From Pseudomonas sp. St316 (lineage in GTDB: Bacteria; Pseudomonadota; Gammaproteobacteria; Pseudomonadales; Pseudomonadaceae), in contig NZ_AP021901.1 in the NCBI RefSeq assembly GCF_018325905.1, positions 3,534,001-3,598,000 of the forward strand: DNA of 64,000 nucleotides, in the 5' to 3' direction. The notes under the pieces were generated by a model. That model made no database searches, was not told the DNA's origin, and was given only the letters and a program-made list of their open reading frames with translations. Positions 36,650 to 45,955 of this stretch are shown in pieces. The stretch's first letter is position 1. Every line of letters starts with the position of its first letter. A program made the translations under genes and the position numbers.

Positions 36650-38638
36650 ATGAATAATCCCCACTGCCAGTTGCCGGATCACCGGATCGCCACCGAGCAC
36701 TTCCGTCCGCGGGGTGACAGCAACGAACTGACCGACAACAGCTCGCCTACGACGGCAGAACTCACCGCGTGTCTGTTTTTCTCCCCCGATGACGGCCGTA
36801 TCTGGCTCAACGACCAGCGCATGTTGCTGCTGCACAGTTCATCCTTCGGTGCGTTACGCCGGGAAATCATCGAACGCCAGGGGCTGGAGCAGGCCCGAGG
36901 CATGCTCACCCGCACCGGCTATTGCTCCGGTGCCCGGGACGCCCGGCTGATTCGCGAACGCTGGCCCCACGCCGATGCCGCGGCGGTGTTTCGTGCCGGC
37001 ACGCATCTGCACACCCTTGAAGGCATGACCAAGGTCGAGCCACTGCATTTCAAGTTCGATGCCGACTCCGGGTTCTACGAAGGGGAATTTCTCTGGCACC
37101 ACTCCTGTGAGGCCGACGAGCATGTCGCCGCCTATGGCACCGGGCAGGATCCGGTGTGCTGGACCGAACTGGGCTACGCCATCGGTTTCGTCAGCGGGCT
37201 GTTCGGGCAACTGGTGATCTTCCGCGAAGTGGAATGCCGAGGCATGGGACACGAACGCTGCCGAGTCGTCGGCAAGACCGCCGAGCAATGGGGTGATGTC
37301 GAGCAGGACCTCAATTACCTCAACGCCTCACCACCGGCGCTCGTCGCGCGGATCGACAGCCAGTCCGACAGTGTTGCCGCAACCGCCCCTCTGCCGGACA
37401 GCGAACAGCCACTGATCGGTGCCAGCGCCGCCTTCAACGCAGCAACCCAGGCCTTGCAACGCGTGGCCTTGACCCCCGCCACCGTGCTGGTCAGCGGCGA
37501 ATCCGGCGTCGGTAAAGAGATGTTCGCCCGCCAGTTGCACCAGTTGAGTCGTCGACGCGATGGTCCGTTCATCGCCCTCAATTGCGCGGCCATCCCCGAC
37601 AACCTGATCGAGGCCGAACTGTTTGGCGTCGAACGCGGTGCCTATACCGGAGCCACCCACTCACGCCCCGGTCGTTTCGAGCGAGCCCATGGCGGCACGT
37701 TGTTCCTGGATGAGATCACCTGCCTGAGCCTGGCCGGGCAAAGCAAGTTACTGCGCGCCTTGCAGGAGCGGGAAATCGAACGGATCGGTGGTGGCCACGG
37801 CATCAAGGTCGATGTGCGGGTCGTGGCGGCCACCAACATCGACCTGCGCAAGGCTGTGGCCGACGGCGCGTTCCGTGAAGACCTGTTCTACCGGCTCAAC
37901 GTCTACCCCATCGCCCTGCCGCCCTTGCGCGAGCGCCGCGATGATATTCCTCTGCTGATCAATGCCTTTCTCAAACGCTTTTGCCAAGAGTACGGCCGCA
38001 CCCCGATGGGCCTGACCATGCGAGCCTTGAAGGTCCTGCTGCGCTATGACTTTCCGGGCAACGTGCGGGAATTGCAGAACCTCATCGAGCGCGGCCTGAT
38101 CGCCAGCGAAGAAGGCCAGGCGATTGACCTGGTCCACCTGTTTCGCAATGAGCAGCTGCCGGTGGACGCGTATTCCGTGGACCTGCACGGCGGTCTCTCG
38201 ACGATGGGCGTGGCCGCCAACGACGCGGCGGAAAAACCGGCCCTGCTCCAGTCCCTCAGCCAACTTGACTCGGACTTCTCCATTGACGGCCTGGAGTCAC
38301 GGCTGATCAACGAAGCCCTGCAACTGAGCAGCGGCAACCTGGCAGCGGCCGCACGCTCATTAGGGCTGAGCCGGGCACAGTTCGCCTATCGATTGAAGAA
38401 GCATCGCCGGGGGGCACAGACTAAGCACCAACTCCGGGAGGTGGTGCAAAACCTGCTTCCCCCACATTGGTTTTGTATGGATCTCAGGGTTGGTGTCCAC
38501 TGCAAATCCCTTGCTCGCGATGGCGGTGGGTCAGCTTGCATCAGTGCTGAATGTGCTGCCGCGATCGCGAGCAAGCTCGCTCCCACCGGGTTGTTGGGTG
38601 GCGCACTGGGCTGTGCCGTTCCACACTGCGCAACATGA
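36650..38638 (+). CDS. XylR/DmpR-type sigma-54 activator with REPIN-encoded tail
   Basis: A 662-residue activator: XylR N-terminal domain (about 30-110), V4R aromatic-sensing domain (about 125-215, with [27 protein letters not shown] and GHERCR), AAA+ domain with GESGVGKE (about 283), GAYTGA (a tyrosine variant of the sigma-54 loop, about 330) and LFLDEIT, and Fis-type helix-turn-helix ending at YRLKKH (about 583). Homologues normally end there. Here the frame runs on for about 78 residues, mostly through a truncated REPIN. V4R domains bind phenolics directly. Divergent from the ALDH-calA operon, whose promoter is -24/-12 type, it is its probable activator. Confidence 0.88.
   Translation: MNNPHCQLPDHRIATEHFRPRGDSNELTDNSSPTTAELTACLFFSPDDGRIWLNDQRMLLLHSSSFGALRREIIERQGLEQARGMLTRTGYCSGARDARLIRERWPHADAAAVFRAGTHLHTLEGMTKVEPLHFKFDADSGFYEGEFLWHHSCEADEHVAAYGTGQDPVCWTELGYAIGFVSGLFGQLVIFREVECRGMGHERCRVVGKTAEQWGDVEQDLNYLNASPPALVARIDSQSDSVAATAPLPDSEQPLIGASAAFNAATQALQRVALTPATVLVSGESGVGKEMFARQLHQLSRRRDGPFIALNCAAIPDNLIEAELFGVERGAYTGATHSRPGRFERAHGGTLFLDEITCLSLAGQSKLLRALQEREIERIGGGHGIKVDVRVVAATNIDLRKAVADGAFREDLFYRLNVYPIALPPLRERRDDIPLLINAFLKRFCQEYGRTPMGLTMRALKVLLRYDFPGNVRELQNLIERGLIASEEGQAIDLVHLFRNEQLPVDAYSVDLHGGLSTMGVAANDAAEKPALLQSLSQLDSDFSIDGLESRLINEALQLSSGNLAAAARSLGLSRAQFAYRLKKHRRGAQTKHQLREVVQNLLPPHWFCMDLRVGVHCKSLARDGGGSACISAECAAAIASKLAPTGLLGGALGCAVPHCAT
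38508..38587. repeat. Truncated REPIN inside the 3' end of the activator gene
   Basis: CTTGCTCGCGATGGCGG and the mirrored GCGAGCAAGCTCGCTCCCAC are present, but the left arm lacks its GTGGGAGC start. The open frame of the activator runs straight through it. Confidence 0.8.
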
Positions 38639-38647
38639 CCGTCTCCA

Positions 38648-39550
38648 TCAAGCAGGGGAAAAAGCCGCCCGCCGGTACTCGCTGGGGGTCTGGTTCATCT
38701 CTATCCGAAAATGCCGGTTGAAGTTGGACAAGTTGTTGTAGCCCACTTCAAAACAGATATCAGTCACGGGCATTTCGCTCTGCAACAGCAAGCGACAGGC
38801 ACGCTGGACCCGCAATTTGCGCATCAAGTCAATGAAGCCATGCCCGGTGATGCGCTTGAAGAACCGCGAGAAGCCCGGCTCGCTCATGTCCAGTTGACGA
38901 GCAATCACCGACAGACGCAAGTCGCCGGTGAGTTCGGTTTGGAGGTATTCGAAGGCTTTATGGATGCGCTCGGAGCTGCGCGCATCGAGGGTCGGCGCGT
39001 AGCAAGGGCTCGCCAGGCTCAAGGCCTCGTCGCCAGGGGCTTGGTTGAGGGTGTGAAGCAGTTCCAGGAACAGCGCCAATCGCGCCAGACCCTGGGCCGG
39101 GCCGATGGCTTCCAGCAGGTACGCGGCCTGCCGGGCGGTGTTGCCTTCGAAGGCCAAGCCACGGCGGGCGCGTTCAAACAGACTGTGCAGGTCCCCCAGT
39201 TCGGGCAGGGTTCGGCGCAAGGTCAGCAACGTGGCACCATCGAATTGCAAGACCACGTCACGCCCGGGCAGGTGTTCGCCCGGCGCCAAGTCGCCCATCC
39301 AGTCGTGGGGCAAGTCCGGGCCAATCATCGCCAGATGGCCAGGGCCAAACGGGCCGATGTAATCGCCCGCCAGCAGTTTTCCGCTGCCCTGGCGGATCAG
39401 GTGGATTTCAAATTCGGGGTGATGGTTCCAGCGCGCCATCGGGTACGGGTAGTCATGCTCGTACCAGCGAAAACTGTGTTCGGGCTCAGGCAGGATGACT
39501 TCCAGTTCAGCTGGTCGCTGTTCGAACAGGGGTGTTCGGTGATCAGGCAT
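38648..39550 (-). CDS. mtlR: AraC-family regulator of polyol utilisation
   Basis: A 300-residue protein with an N-terminal cupin sensor (HHPEFEIHLIRQGSGKLLAG) and a C-terminal double helix-turn-helix (LSVIARQLDMSEPGFSRFFK and the second, VTDICFEVGYNNLSNFNRHF). Length and sequence correspond to MtlR, the activator of the mannitol/sorbitol/arabitol operon in Pseudomonas fluorescens. It is divergent from mtlE, with a 16-bp perfect inverted repeat between them that is its likely binding site. Confidence 0.88.
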   Translation of the reverse strand: MPDHRTPLFEQRPAELEVILPEPEHSFRWYEHDYPYPMARWNHHPEFEIHLIRQGSGKLLAGDYIGPFGPGHLAMIGPDLPHDWMGDLAPGEHLPGRDVVLQFDGATLLTLRRTLPELGDLHSLFERARRGLAFEGNTARQAAYLLEAIGPAQGLARLALFLELLHTLNQAPGDEALSLASPCYAPTLDARSSERIHKAFEYLQTELTGDLRLSVIARQLDMSEPGFSRFFKRITGHGFIDLMRKLRVQRACRLLLQSEMPVTDICFEVGYNNLSNFNRHFRIEMNQTPSEYRRAAFSPA

Positions 39551-39628
39551 GTCGCGCCTCTTTTATCGTTATAGCGGGCACCTTACGCCGAGTGCGCAGC
39601 GGTTCGCCAGCCTCGGCCTGACCGGCCA

Positions 39629-39683
39629 CTGATACTTTTTTAACCCACACCTGTCGCACTTAAGGGCGTTAAAAAAGTATCAG
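39629..39683. promoter_or_regulatory. Perfect 16-bp inverted repeat, candidate MtlR operator
   Basis: CTGATACTTTTTTAAC at 39629-39644 is repeated exactly in inverted orientation at 39668-39683, with 23 bases between, so the half-site centres are 39 bases apart (nearly four helical turns). It lies between divergent mtlR and mtlE, upstream of mtlE. A terminator is unlikely given the long loop and position. Confidence 0.7.
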
Positions 39684-39780
39684 CACACGATCCTCCCTGC
39701 GTTTGTCGGCCTCCACGGGCGCTGCTGTAATCGGCTTGCCATTGGCGACGAACCGCTCAGCCCGACGCCACGGCCCCCAC

Positions 39781-39788
39781 AACAATAA
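39781..39788 (+). promoter_or_regulatory. Crc/Hfq-type motif upstream of mtlE
   Basis: AACAATAA (extended to AACAATAATAA) lies 36-43 bases before the mtlE start, followed by a short hairpin CTGCGCCCAGGCGCAG at 39794-39809 before the GGAG ribosome binding site. Confidence 0.5.
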
Positions 39789-39823
39789 TAATTCTGCGCC
39801 CAGGCGCAGCTCTGGAGAAGCTC

Positions 39824-41137
39824 ATGAAAACAGTGCCCAAGGCGCTTGTCATGTTCGCGGGATTGTCTTTTGCCCTGGCCGGACAGGCCGCCGAGACCCT
39901 CACCATCGCTACGGTGAACAACGCCGACATGATCCGCATGCAAAAACTCTCGAAAACCTTCGAGAGCGCGCACCCGGACATCACGTTGAACTGGGTGGTG
40001 CTCGAAGAAAATGTCCTGCGCCAGCGTCTGACCACCGACATCGCAACCCAGGGCGGGCAGTTCGACGTGCTGACCATTGGCACCTACGAAACCCCGCTGT
40101 GGGGGGCCAAGCACTGGCTCGAACCGATGACCAACCTGCCCGCCGAGTATGACCTACAGGACATTTTTCCTTCCGTTCGCCAAGGCCTCTCGGTCAACGA
40201 CACGCTCTACGCCCTGCCCTTTTACGGCGAAAGCACCGTCACCTATTACCGCACGGACCTGTTCAAACGGGCCGGCCTGAGCATGCCCGAGCAACCGACC
40301 TGGAGCCAGCTCGGTGAATTCGCTGCCAAATTGCACCAACCTGACCAGGGCCAATACGGCCTGTGCCTGCGGGGCAAGGCCGGTTGGGGCGAGAACATGG
40401 CGCTGCTCAGCACCTTGGCCAACACCTTCGGCGCCCGTTGGTTCGACGAACAATGGAACCCGCAGTTCGACAGCCCGCAATGGAAGGCCGCCGCGCAGTT
40501 CTACGTCGATACGCTGAAAAAATACGGCCCGCCTGGCCTGACCAGCAACGGGTTCAACGAAACCCTGGCGCTGTTCAACAGTGGCAAATGTGCAATCTGG
40601 GTCGATGCCAGCGTCGCCGGCTCCTTCATCACCGACGTCAGTCAAAGCAAGGTCGCCGACCGTGTGGGCTTCGCTGCCGCCCCTATCGAAGTGACCCATA
40701 AAGGTGCTTCCTGGCTGTATGCCTGGTCACTGGCGATTCCCACCAGCTCCCGGCACAAGGACGCCGCCAAGGCGTTCGTGGCCTGGGCCACATCCAAGGA
40801 CTACATCCAGTTGGTCGCCAAGCAGGACGGCATCAGCAATGTTCCGCCCGGCACGCGCATGTCCACCTACAGCGACGCCTACCTGAACGCCGCACCGTTC
40901 GCCCGGATAACCTTGAAAATGATGCAGAACGCCGATCCGGCCCACCCCACCGCCGAACCGGTGCCGTACGTGGGCATCCAGTACGTGACGATTCCAGAGT
41001 TCCAAGCCATCGGCACCTCCGTCGGCAAGCTGTTTACCGCCGCCCTCACCGGACAGATCACGGTGGAACAGGCATTGGCCTCGGCGCAATCGAGTACCGA
41101 GCGGGAGATGAAGCGGGCTGGGTATCCCAAGCAATAA
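39824..41137 (+). CDS. mtlE: Polyol ABC transporter periplasmic binding protein
   Basis: A 437-residue extracellular solute-binding protein with a signal peptide ending at AGQAA and the family 1 binding-protein pattern (TYETPLWGAKHWLEPM, FYGESTVTYYRTDLF, GKCAIWVDASVAGSF). It corresponds to MtlE, the mannitol/sorbitol-binding component in Pseudomonas. GGAG lies 7-8 bases before the ATG. In other strains mtlF, mtlG (permeases) and mtlK (ATPase) follow directly; here none follows, so the protein has no transporter partner in this locus. Confidence 0.9.
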   Translation: MKTVPKALVMFAGLSFALAGQAAETLTIATVNNADMIRMQKLSKTFESAHPDITLNWVVLEENVLRQRLTTDIATQGGQFDVLTIGTYETPLWGAKHWLEPMTNLPAEYDLQDIFPSVRQGLSVNDTLYALPFYGESTVTYYRTDLFKRAGLSMPEQPTWSQLGEFAAKLHQPDQGQYGLCLRGKAGWGENMALLSTLANTFGARWFDEQWNPQFDSPQWKAAAQFYVDTLKKYGPPGLTSNGFNETLALFNSGKCAIWVDASVAGSFITDVSQSKVADRVGFAAAPIEVTHKGASWLYAWSLAIPTSSRHKDAAKAFVAWATSKDYIQLVAKQDGISNVPPGTRMSTYSDAYLNAAPFARITLKMMQNADPAHPTAEPVPYVGIQYVTIPEFQAIGTSVGKLFTAALTGQITVEQALASAQSSTEREMKRAGYPKQ

Positions 41138-41174
41138 CAATTGCCACCCACCCGTGGCTAGAAGGCTTACCCCT

Positions 41175-41210
41175 CTGTGGGAGCAAAGCTTGCTCCCACA
41201 GGATTTTTCG
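41175..41210 (+). terminator. REP hairpin with T-run after mtlE
   Basis: CTGTGGGAGCA and TGCTCCCACAG form an 11-bp perfect stem with a short AAGCT loop (41175-41201), followed by GGATTTTTCG, so it could act as a terminator between mtlE and the dehydrogenase gene. It sits where the transporter genes are missing. Confidence 0.55.
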
Positions 41211-41231
41211 TGCTTCGAAAAGGACAACCCC

Positions 41232-42005
41232 ATGAAACGACTGGAAGGAAAAAGCGCCCTGGTAACCGGCGGCGCCCGTGGTATCGGCAGGACGTTCGCC
41301 CAGGCCTATATCAACGAGGGCGCCACAGTGGCGATCGCCGATATCGACCTGGAGCGGGCCCAGGCCACCGCCGCCGAACTGGGCGATAGCGCCTACGCGG
41401 TCAAAATGGACGTGACGGACCAGGCTTCGATCGACCAGGCCATCGAGGCCGTGGTCGCCCGGGTGGGCAAGCTGGATATCCTGATCAACAACGCCGCGCT
41501 GTTCGACCTGGCGCCCATCGTGCAAATCACTCGCCAGAGCTACGAGCGGCTGTTTTCCATCAACGTCGCCGGCACGCTGTTCACCCTGCAAGCGGCGGCA
41601 CGGCAAATGATCCGCCAAGGCCATGGCGGCCGGATCATCAACATGGCCAGCCAGGCCGGTCGGCGTGGCGAAGCGCTGGTCGGCGTCTATTGCGCCACCA
41701 AGGCAGCGGTGATCAGCCTCACCCAGTCCGCCGGGCTGGATCTGATCAAGCATCGGATCAACGTCAACGCCATCGCCCCCGGCGTGGTGGATGGCGAGCA
41801 TTGGGATGGCGTGGATGCGCTGTTCGCCCGCCACGAAAACCTGCCACTGGGGGAAAAGAAGCGCCAGGTCGGGCAACAGGTGCCCTATGGCCGAATGGGG
41901 ACAGCGCAGGACCTCGCCGGGATGGCGATTTTCCTCGCCTCGGCGGAGAGTGAATACGTGGTGGCGCAGACCTATAACGTCGATGGCGGAAACTGGATGA
42001 GCTGA
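41232..42005 (+). CDS. SDR polyol (L-iditol 2-/sorbitol) dehydrogenase
   Basis: A 257-residue short-chain dehydrogenase: TGGARGIGRTFA at the cofactor site, D-I-D after strand 2 indicating NAD+, NNAALFDL, catalytic serine in INMASQAGRRG and YCATK for the catalytic Tyr and Lys. It resembles SmoS-type sorbitol dehydrogenases, which oxidise sorbitol and other polyols to ketoses. AAAAGGA precedes the ATG at 41232. It follows mtlE with a REP hairpin between. Without a kinase gene nearby, the fructose or xylulose formed must be used by enzymes encoded elsewhere. Confidence 0.85.
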   Translation: MKRLEGKSALVTGGARGIGRTFAQAYINEGATVAIADIDLERAQATAAELGDSAYAVKMDVTDQASIDQAIEAVVARVGKLDILINNAALFDLAPIVQITRQSYERLFSINVAGTLFTLQAAARQMIRQGHGGRIINMASQAGRRGEALVGVYCATKAAVISLTQSAGLDLIKHRINVNAIAPGVVDGEHWDGVDALFARHENLPLGEKKRQVGQQVPYGRMGTAQDLAGMAIFLASAESEYVVAQTYNVDGGNWMS

Positions 42006-42199
42006 TAATCTGCGATTTTATGGCCTTGAAACGACGGAAATGGACTTATTCGCCTGAAAGTTGATCCCACTATTTGAGGATCATCCCGAACGGTACCCAA
42101 CGGTGCCGCTCCAAGGGATTTCAAAAGAGCGTGAATACCGTTGCCCCAGCGGGGCAAAAATTGCGCATCATAGGCGCCGTCCGCTCAAGGGAGATTTAC

Positions 42200-43051
42200 A
42201 TGCGTGCCATTTCATCCGTCATGGGCCTTGTCGTGCTATCGCTGGGCCTGGTGTTCGCCACCAGCGCCACGGCCACCGAAGAGACGCAACTGGTCGAGTC
42301 CATCAACCTTTACCGCAGCCAGTCCCAAAGCTGTGCCGGCCAGGCCTCGCTGGAGTTGCCACCGCTGGCGATGGATTCCCGGCTGATCCTGTCGGCCAAT
42401 GGCATCGGCGACCTGCAGCAGGCGCTGGCGCGGGCGGCCTATCCCATGGTCAACGTGCAGGCCATCAGCCTGTCCGGGCCGCGCGATGCGCAATCGGCCA
42501 TGAAAGCCGTCCAGGAAAGCTTCTGCCAGGTAGTACTCGACCCGCAGTTCGTCGACATCGGCGTCAGCCGCCTGGATCGCGAATGGCGCATCGTGCTGGC
42601 GCGCCCACTGTTGTCGGCGCGCCTGGGTGATTGGCAAGCCGAGGGCCAGAAGCTGCTGAAGCTGATCAACAGTGCCCGCACCCAGCCGCGGCGCTGCGGC
42701 ACCGAAACCTTCGCCGCCACCACCCCGCTGGCTTGGAACGCCACCTTGGCCCTGGCCGCCGTCACCCACACGCGGGCCATGGCCAACAGCAACTTCTTTG
42801 ACCACAAGGACCGCGACAACCGCATGCCGGGCGACCGCGCCGAATTGGCCGGCTACCAGGGCCAATTGATCGGCGAGAACATTGCCGCCGGACAAGACAC
42901 CGCGCTCAAGGTGGTGGACGGCTGGCTGGCCAGCCCGGGGCACTGCGCCAACCTGATGAACCCACAATTTCGCGAACTGGGCGCCGGGTACGCGACCGAC
43001 CCGAAAAGCGATGCAGGGATCTATTGGACGGCGATGTTTGGCACTCAATAG
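42200..43051 (+). CDS. Exported CAP/SCP-domain protein
   Basis: A 283-residue protein with a signal peptide ending near ATSATAT, an N-terminal region without a known domain, and a C-terminal CAP (cysteine-rich secretory/PR-1) domain from about residue 150: LKLINSARTQPRRCG, THTRAMANSNFFDHKDRDNR, LIGENIAAGQD and SPGHCANLMNPQFRELGAGY. The histidine and glutamate of the CAP cavity are present. AAGGGAGA precedes the ATG at 42200; the upstream in-frame start at 42074 has no signal peptide. CAP proteins in bacteria are secreted; function is undefined. Confidence 0.88.
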   Translation: MRAISSVMGLVVLSLGLVFATSATATEETQLVESINLYRSQSQSCAGQASLELPPLAMDSRLILSANGIGDLQQALARAAYPMVNVQAISLSGPRDAQSAMKAVQESFCQVVLDPQFVDIGVSRLDREWRIVLARPLLSARLGDWQAEGQKLLKLINSARTQPRRCGTETFAATTPLAWNATLALAAVTHTRAMANSNFFDHKDRDNRMPGDRAELAGYQGQLIGENIAAGQDTALKVVDGWLASPGHCANLMNPQFRELGAGYATDPKSDAGIYWTAMFGTQ

Positions 43052-43070
43052 CGCGGTGGCCGGGCCATCG

Positions 43071-43215
43071 CTATCGCGAGCAAGCTCGCTCCCACAGGGG
43101 GAGTTGTGGTGGCCATGCGATCAAGTTTCACCACCCGCCAATGTGTGGGGCTTCTTTGGCCGTGAAATCTGCGTCAGGCACGAACCGGCTGTGGGAGCGA
43201 GCTTGCTCGCGACAG
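43071..43215. repeat. Two REP units in outward order
   Basis: The right-hand REP arm (GCGAGCAAGCTCGCTCCCAC, 43071-43097) comes first and the left-hand arm (GTGGGAGCGAGCTTGCTCGCGA, about 43189-43215) second, so the pair points outwards, unlike the usual REPIN order. It lies between convergent genes. Confidence 0.8.
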
Positions 43216-43233
43216 CCATTGCTCGGACCAACC

Positions 43234-44130
43234 TCAGTGCCCGTGACTGACACCGTCCTTGCGCAGCACGTGCCGCAAATGCTGCATGAACTGGCTCAAC
43301 GAAGGTGATTGGGCCAGCGGCTTGCGTTGCAACAGGCCAATCGAGCGTTTCGCCGGCTGGTCGATGGCGGTGACAGCGCACTGCTCGCCGATGTTGAACA
43401 CGGCCGTGCAACTGGCCGGCAGCAGGGAAAACCCCAAGCCTTCACGCACCAGGGCCGTGGCTGTGCTCATGTGCGCCACTTCCCAGGCCGGAACAGGATC
43501 GACGTTCAGATAGCGCAACGCAGCGTCAGCCAACGGGCGGATGCTGGTGTCTGGCGTGAGGGCGATGTAAGGCTGGTGCTTCCAGTCGTCCTGGCCCTCA
43601 TCGGAGTGATCCTTGTGACTCAGCAACACCAGGTTGTCATCCACCAGGCGTTCGAAACTCAGCCGTGAAAGATCGTCAGGCAGCGAACTGATGCCAGCGT
43701 CCACCTCGCCTCGCTGCACCCAGCCCATGATTTCTCCGGCACGACCGTCCAACAGCGTGACCGTTACGCCAGGGTGTTCGCGCTGGAAAGAAGCGATGAC
43801 GGTCGGCAGGAACGATGCGGCCGCGGTGGGCAAGGCCGCCAGCCGGAGTGTGCCACGGCTCAGACTCAAGGTGTCGCGAGCGTCGCGCACGGCATCGTCC
43901 ATGTCCCGGAGCATGCGCCTGGCCTGGGGTAAAAAGTGCTCACCGGCAGGCGTCAGCTCGACACTGCGAGTGTTACGCGCGAGCAACTGCAGCCCCATGC
44001 TCTCTTCCAGTTTGCGAATGCTGTAGCTCAGTGCGGGCTGGGACAGGTGCAATTGTTCTGCCGTGCGGGTAAAGCTCGAAGTCTCGGCAATGAGAATAAA
44101 GGCACGAAGCTGACGAAAAGAAACGTTCAT
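43234..44130 (-). CDS. LysR-family regulator of the AtuA/CitMHS cluster
   Basis: A 298-residue LysR-type protein: winged helix with FTRTAEQLHLSQPALSYSIR (about residues 20-39), linker, and effector domain (LRLAALPTAAASFLPTVIAS onward). It is divergent from the AtuA-family gene across 100 bases that contain the perfect palindrome AATCAATTGATT (44152-44163). It is the presumed regulator of the three-gene operon to its right; effector unknown. Confidence 0.87.
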   Translation of the reverse strand: MNVSFRQLRAFILIAETSSFTRTAEQLHLSQPALSYSIRKLEESMGLQLLARNTRSVELTPAGEHFLPQARRMLRDMDDAVRDARDTLSLSRGTLRLAALPTAAASFLPTVIASFQREHPGVTVTLLDGRAGEIMGWVQRGEVDAGISSLPDDLSRLSFERLVDDNLVLLSHKDHSDEGQDDWKHQPYIALTPDTSIRPLADAALRYLNVDPVPAWEVAHMSTATALVREGLGFSLLPASCTAVFNIGEQCAVTAIDQPAKRSIGLLQRKPLAQSPSLSQFMQHLRHVLRKDGVSHGH

Positions 44131-44151
44131 GGCCCACTCATAAAATTAATA

Positions 44152-44163
44152 AATCAATTGATT
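44152..44163. promoter_or_regulatory. 12-bp palindrome, candidate LysR operator
   Basis: AATCAATTGATT is a perfect palindrome in the 100-base divergent region between the LysR gene and the AtuA-family gene, embedded in AT-rich sequence. Confidence 0.4.
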
Positions 44164-44230
44164 CTACCTTTAAAATTCACAGAACAATCCAAGCGTTCCA
44201 CTATGGGTCACCCCTGAGTGGAAGACGAAC

Positions 44231-45580
44231 ATGACAAAAACAATTCTCGTCGGCTGCGGCGCCGGTTTCGCCAATGATCGACCCGACGCCGCGCTACGCC
44301 TGGCCCAGGACTTGGCACAACGCGGCGGCCAGCGCTACATCATGCTGGAACTGCTGGCTGAGCGGACCCTGGCCGAGGCGCAGCTACGCAAGCGCCTGGA
44401 CCCACAAGCCGGATACTCCGCCCGCCTGTTCGACTTTCTCGAACCCATGCTGGACCTGTGCATCGAGGCCGGCATCCCGATCATCACCAACGGTGGCGCA
44501 GCCAATCCCAGGGCGGCCGCGCAACGGCTGCGCCAAACGCTGGCAGGCCGCTTCCCTGAACTGAAAATCGCCTGCGTGCTAGGCGATGACCTGTTGGAAG
44601 AAACGCCTCCCCGGTACGAACAATGGCTGTCATCGGATGCCTTGCAAGCCCCTGTTTCGGTCAACGTCTACACCGGGGCCGACGGTATCGTCCAGGCACT
44701 GACCGAGGGCGCCGGCATCGTGCTGTGTGGCCGGGTCGCGGATCCGTCGCTGGCAGTCGGGGCGATTCGCCATGGGCTGGGTTGGCAGGCCGACGATTGG
44801 CAGAAAATGGCCATCGCCACCACGGCCGGACATCTGCTGGAGTGTTGCACCCAGGTCACCGGCGGCTACTTTGCCCATCCTGGAATCAAAGACATTCCGG
44901 ACCCGGCCCATCTCGGTTGTCCGATTGCCGAACTCCATCAGGACGGCCGCCTGATCATTGGCAAAACCCGCAACTGCGGTGGAAAGGTCAGCGAACAGAC
45001 CGTCAAGGAACAACTTCTTTACGAAGTGCACGATCCTCGACGCTACCTGACACCCGACGTGGTCCTGGACCTGGGCCAGGCCCGCGTACGAGATCTGGGC
45101 GAAGACCGGGTTGAAATCAGTGGCCTGCTTGGCCATCCGCGTCCCGACACGCTCAAGGGGCTGGCGGGCGAGCGCGGCCTCTGGTTCGGCGAGGCGGAAA
45201 TTTCCTATGCAGGCCCCGGTGCGGTGGCGCGTGCCGCACTGGCGCGGGAGATCCTGCTGCAACGCTTTGACCTGCTGGCACCAGGGGTACAGCCCTGGAT
45301 CGACCTGTCCGGGGTCGCCAGTCTCTTCAACGACCAAGGCGGTCGCTACCTGCAAAAGCAACTGGCCCAGGCGCCGTCCCTGGAGGATGTGCGCGTGCGC
45401 ATCGGCCTGACCCACACCGACCGAATGCTGCTGGAAAGGCTGCTGGCGGAGGTTGAGTCGCTCTACACCAACGGCCCGGCGGGCGGCGGAGGCGTGCGCC
45501 GGCACCTCGCCGAAACCGTTACCACCCGCAGTTTCCTGCTGCCGCGAGATGAAATCCACACAACCCTGGAGTGGTACTGA
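44231..45580 (+). CDS. AtuA/DUF1446-family protein
   Basis: A 449-residue protein of the acyclic terpene utilisation AtuA (DUF1446) family: VGCGAGFANDRPDAALRLAQ at the start, LCGRVADPSLAVGAI, and CTQVTGGYFAHPGIKDIP are family blocks. Despite the name, the biochemical role of this family is not established, and the rest of the atu terpene pathway is absent here. It overlaps the next gene by one base (TGATG) and precedes a CitMHS carrier, so it probably acts on the carboxylate that carrier imports (inference). Confidence 0.85.
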   Translation: MTKTILVGCGAGFANDRPDAALRLAQDLAQRGGQRYIMLELLAERTLAEAQLRKRLDPQAGYSARLFDFLEPMLDLCIEAGIPIITNGGAANPRAAAQRLRQTLAGRFPELKIACVLGDDLLEETPPRYEQWLSSDALQAPVSVNVYTGADGIVQALTEGAGIVLCGRVADPSLAVGAIRHGLGWQADDWQKMAIATTAGHLLECCTQVTGGYFAHPGIKDIPDPAHLGCPIAELHQDGRLIIGKTRNCGGKVSEQTVKEQLLYEVHDPRRYLTPDVVLDLGQARVRDLGEDRVEISGLLGHPRPDTLKGLAGERGLWFGEAEISYAGPGAVARAALAREILLQRFDLLAPGVQPWIDLSGVASLFNDQGGRYLQKQLAQAPSLEDVRVRIGLTHTDRMLLERLLAEVESLYTNGPAGGGGVRRHLAETVTTRSFLLPRDEIHTTLEWY

Positions 45581-45903
45581 TGAACCTGGTCACCCTCGCC
45601 GACTATGCCCATGCCCGTGCTGGCGACAAAGGCAACATTCTGAGCATCGCCCTGTTCCCCCACGATCCGGCCCACTACCCGTGGTTGCTACGGGAACTGA
45701 CCAGCGCCCGAGTGGCCGAGCAATTCGCCACGCGACGGCCCTCCAAGGTGCATCGCTATGAGCTGCCCAATCTGAGTGCGCTGAATTTCGTGCTTGAGGA
45801 TGCCCTGGAGGGGGGTGTGAATCGCAGTTGCGGCCTCGATCGCCACGGCAAGAGCCTGAGTTATCTGCTTCTGGCCTTGCGCCTGCCAGGACCGCAAGAC
45901 TGA
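45580..45903 (+). CDS. AtuA-related small subunit
   Basis: A 107-residue protein, the small partner normally encoded next to (or fused to) DUF1446 proteins: MNLVTLADYAHARAGDKGNI and the end block CGLDRHGKSLSYLLLALRLP are typical. Its ATG overlaps the AtuA stop codon (TGATG at 45578-45582), so the two are translationally coupled and likely form one complex. No catalytic motif can be named. Confidence 0.85.
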   Translation: MNLVTLADYAHARAGDKGNILSIALFPHDPAHYPWLLRELTSARVAEQFATRRPSKVHRYELPNLSALNFVLEDALEGGVNRSCGLDRHGKSLSYLLLALRLPGPQD

Positions 45904-45931
45904 CCGATCCACCACCCGTGAACCGTCCGAC

Positions 45932-45939
45932 AACAATAA
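45932..45939 (+). promoter_or_regulatory. Crc/Hfq-type motif upstream of the CitMHS gene
   Basis: AACAATAA lies 17-24 bases before the start codon, directly before the AGAGAGG ribosome binding site. Confidence 0.5.
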
Positions 45940-45955
45940 AAAGAGAGGCTGCAAC

